Positions 63,093-64,000 of a stretch of 64,000 bases of DNA are shown piece by piece. The position numbers were made by a program, and so were the translations under genes. Source of the DNA: Romboutsia_E sp900604535 (GTDB lineage: Bacteria; Bacillota; Clostridia; Peptostreptococcales; Peptostreptococcaceae); NCBI RefSeq assembly GCF_900604535.1, contig NZ_UWOT01000002.1, positions 248,001-312,000 of the forward strand. The letters are read 5' to 3'. Under the pieces are notes generated by a model. The model was not told where the DNA came from. It was given only the letters and a program-made list of their open reading frames with translations, and made no database searches. Position 1 is the stretch's first letter. Each line of letters begins with the position of its first letter.

Positions 63093-63145
63093 AGATTGTC
63101 TCAAAGTAACTATTAAAATGTTAAAAATTGAGGCAATCTATTTTT
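63093..63145 (+). terminator. Terminator after the AI-2E transporter gene
   Basis: A 12-bp stem with one G-U (63093-63104 with 63128-63139), followed by ATTTTT. Confidence 0.8.
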
Positions 63146-63165
63146 AATTAAGAGGAGGAATAAAA

Positions 63166-63855
63166 GTGAAGATAACATACATTCATCATAGTTGCTTTAG
63201 TGTAGAATTAGATAAAGTTACATTACTATTTGATTATTTTAAAGGGGATTTACCTAAATTTGATAAAGATAAAAAATTATACGTATTTTCAAGTCATCAG
63301 CATCATGATCACTTTAATTCAATTATATTCGATTTAGAAAAAGAGTATAAAAATATTAAATATATTCTTTCTAATGATATAAACTGTAGAAAATCAGAAA
63401 ACACAGTTTTTGTAGGTCCAAATGAAGATATAGAAGTAGATAGATTAAGAATAAGAACATTAGAGTCTACAGATTTAGGAGTTGCATTTATTATTACGTT
63501 AGATGGAAAAACTCTATATCATGCGGGTGACTTAAATTGGTGGCACTGGGAAGGGGAAAATACTGATGCTCAAAATAAGGATGCAGGAGATAGGTTCAAA
63601 CATGAAATGAAAAAATTAAAGGATAAAAAAGTAGATGTTGCATTTTTACCTCTTGATTCTAGACAAGGAGAGCAATTCTATTTAGGATTTAATGAATTTA
63701 TGAATATGACGGATACTAAATATGCTTTTCCAATGCATTTTTGGAGAACATATAGCATTATAGATAAGTTAAAAGAAATGGATATGGCAAGTTCATATAA
63801 AGATAGAGTTGTTAAAATAAATAAAGAAAATGAAGTATTTGAAATAGAACTATAG
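63166..63855 (+). CDS. MBL-fold metallo-hydrolase (UlaG-like)
   Basis: A 229-residue metallo-beta-lactamase fold hydrolase. ITYIHHSCFSVEL opens it, the zinc motif is SSHQHHDHF near residues 43-51, the bridging Asp lies in YHAGDLNWW, and the last ligand His in PMHFWRTY near residue 190. It starts at GTG with AGGAGG upstream. The substrate is unknown; related UlaG-like enzymes act on lactones and phosphodiesters. Confidence 0.9.
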   Translation: MKITYIHHSCFSVELDKVTLLFDYFKGDLPKFDKDKKLYVFSSHQHHDHFNSIIFDLEKEYKNIKYILSNDINCRKSENTVFVGPNEDIEVDRLRIRTLESTDLGVAFIITLDGKTLYHAGDLNWWHWEGENTDAQNKDAGDRFKHEMKKLKDKKVDVAFLPLDSRQGEQFYLGFNEFMNMTDTKYAFPMHFWRTYSIIDKLKEMDMASSYKDRVVKINKENEVFEIEL

Positions 63856-63919
63856 CATAACTTAGAAGTTATAATAATAGAATCTCTATAGAAAGCAAAT
63901 ATTTATATGGAGGGCTATT

Positions 63920-64000
63920 ATGAAAAAAAGGATTATTTATATTTTTACTACTATTGTAATTCTTATGTTTAGTATTGTTGCTTTTGCAGAAGATACAACT
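63920..64000 (+). CDS. Start of a secreted or exported protein (cut by the window end)
   Basis: The frame starts at an ATG after GGAGGG and reads a basic N-terminus (MKKR), a hydrophobic core (IIYIFTTIVILMFSIV) and a signal-peptidase I site AFA before EDTT. The rest is outside the window, so no function can be given. Confidence 0.7.
   Translation, partial: MKKRIIYIFTTIVILMFSIVAFAEDTT

Noticed and set aside
1..64000. CRISPR arrays, tRNA, rRNA or intact insertion sequences
   Set aside because: I looked for spaced direct repeats, cloverleaf-like and transposase-like sequences and saw none that hold up. A proper scan with tRNAscan and CRISPR finders would settle it.

Overview
The window is strongly AT-rich, gene-dense DNA from a low-GC Gram-positive bacterium. 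Gene content points to Clostridia, most likely Peptostreptococcaceae (Paraclostridium, Romboutsia or Clostridioides relatives). The pointers are HydF for [FeFe]-hydrogenase assembly, an EFR1-type ferredoxin-flavodoxin, desulfoferrodoxin, a ProX-type prolyl-tRNA deacylase, a PPi-type phosphofructokinase, GGGGG/GGAGG ribosome binding sites, and TAA/TAG stops in nearly every gene. The family assignment is inference; no rRNA or tRNA is present to confirm it.

Layout. (1) 1-8.6 kb is a DNA phosphorothioation module. The end of the dptH restriction ATPase runs rightward, followed by a 3'-truncated DUF262 gene, converging on dndE-dndD-dndC running leftward. No dndB lies next to dndC. (2) 9.1-18 kb holds housekeeping and stress genes: superoxide reductase, HIT protein, ProX, cold shock protein, ECF S component with a methyltransferase, cardiolipin synthase, esterase and prfC. 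Decayed fragments (a CPBP protease end and an AraC HTH) lie between them. (3) 18.8-28.6 kb holds EFR1, a secreted GH53 galactanase with a broken signal-peptide frame, a MATE pump, an FAH-family protein, an HTH-repeat protein, a BFD-like protein, a PAS histidine kinase split by a TGA, and a CDF transporter.

(4) 28.6-46.7 kb is a large sugar and sugar-acid catabolic region in two operons, each with a divergent, closely related DeoR repressor. Operon 1 encodes PdxA2, a DUF1537 kinase, a TIM-like isomerase, RpiB, a KdgT permease, PPi-PFK, an FSA/TalC aldolase and a transketolase carrying an in-frame TGA. Operon 2 encodes an AraL-like phosphatase, AraM, AraB, AraD, two Lin0368-type membrane proteins, DhaK and DhaL. 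Together they can carry four-carbon acid sugars (and plausibly L-erythrulose), L-ribulose and dihydroxyacetone to DHAP, erythrose-4-P and xylulose-5-P, and from there into the pentose phosphate pathway and glycolysis.

(5) 46.9-64 kb holds an HD-GYP protein, a YhgE/Pip membrane protein with a divergent TetR regulator, two tandem DegV proteins, a small repeat protein, a CmpB-like membrane protein, an unknown protein and a degenerate FtsZ-like protein. These are followed by hydF, a LexA-controlled 52-residue protein, an EEP-family protein, VanW, a membrane-anchored pseudokinase, an AI-2E transporter, an MBL hydrolase and the start of a secreted protein.

The points most worth following are the FtsZ-like protein without the tubulin signature, the SOS-controlled small protein, the C4-sugar supercluster, and three single-site gene lesions (galactanase frameshift, kinase TGA, transketolase TGA) within 17 kb.
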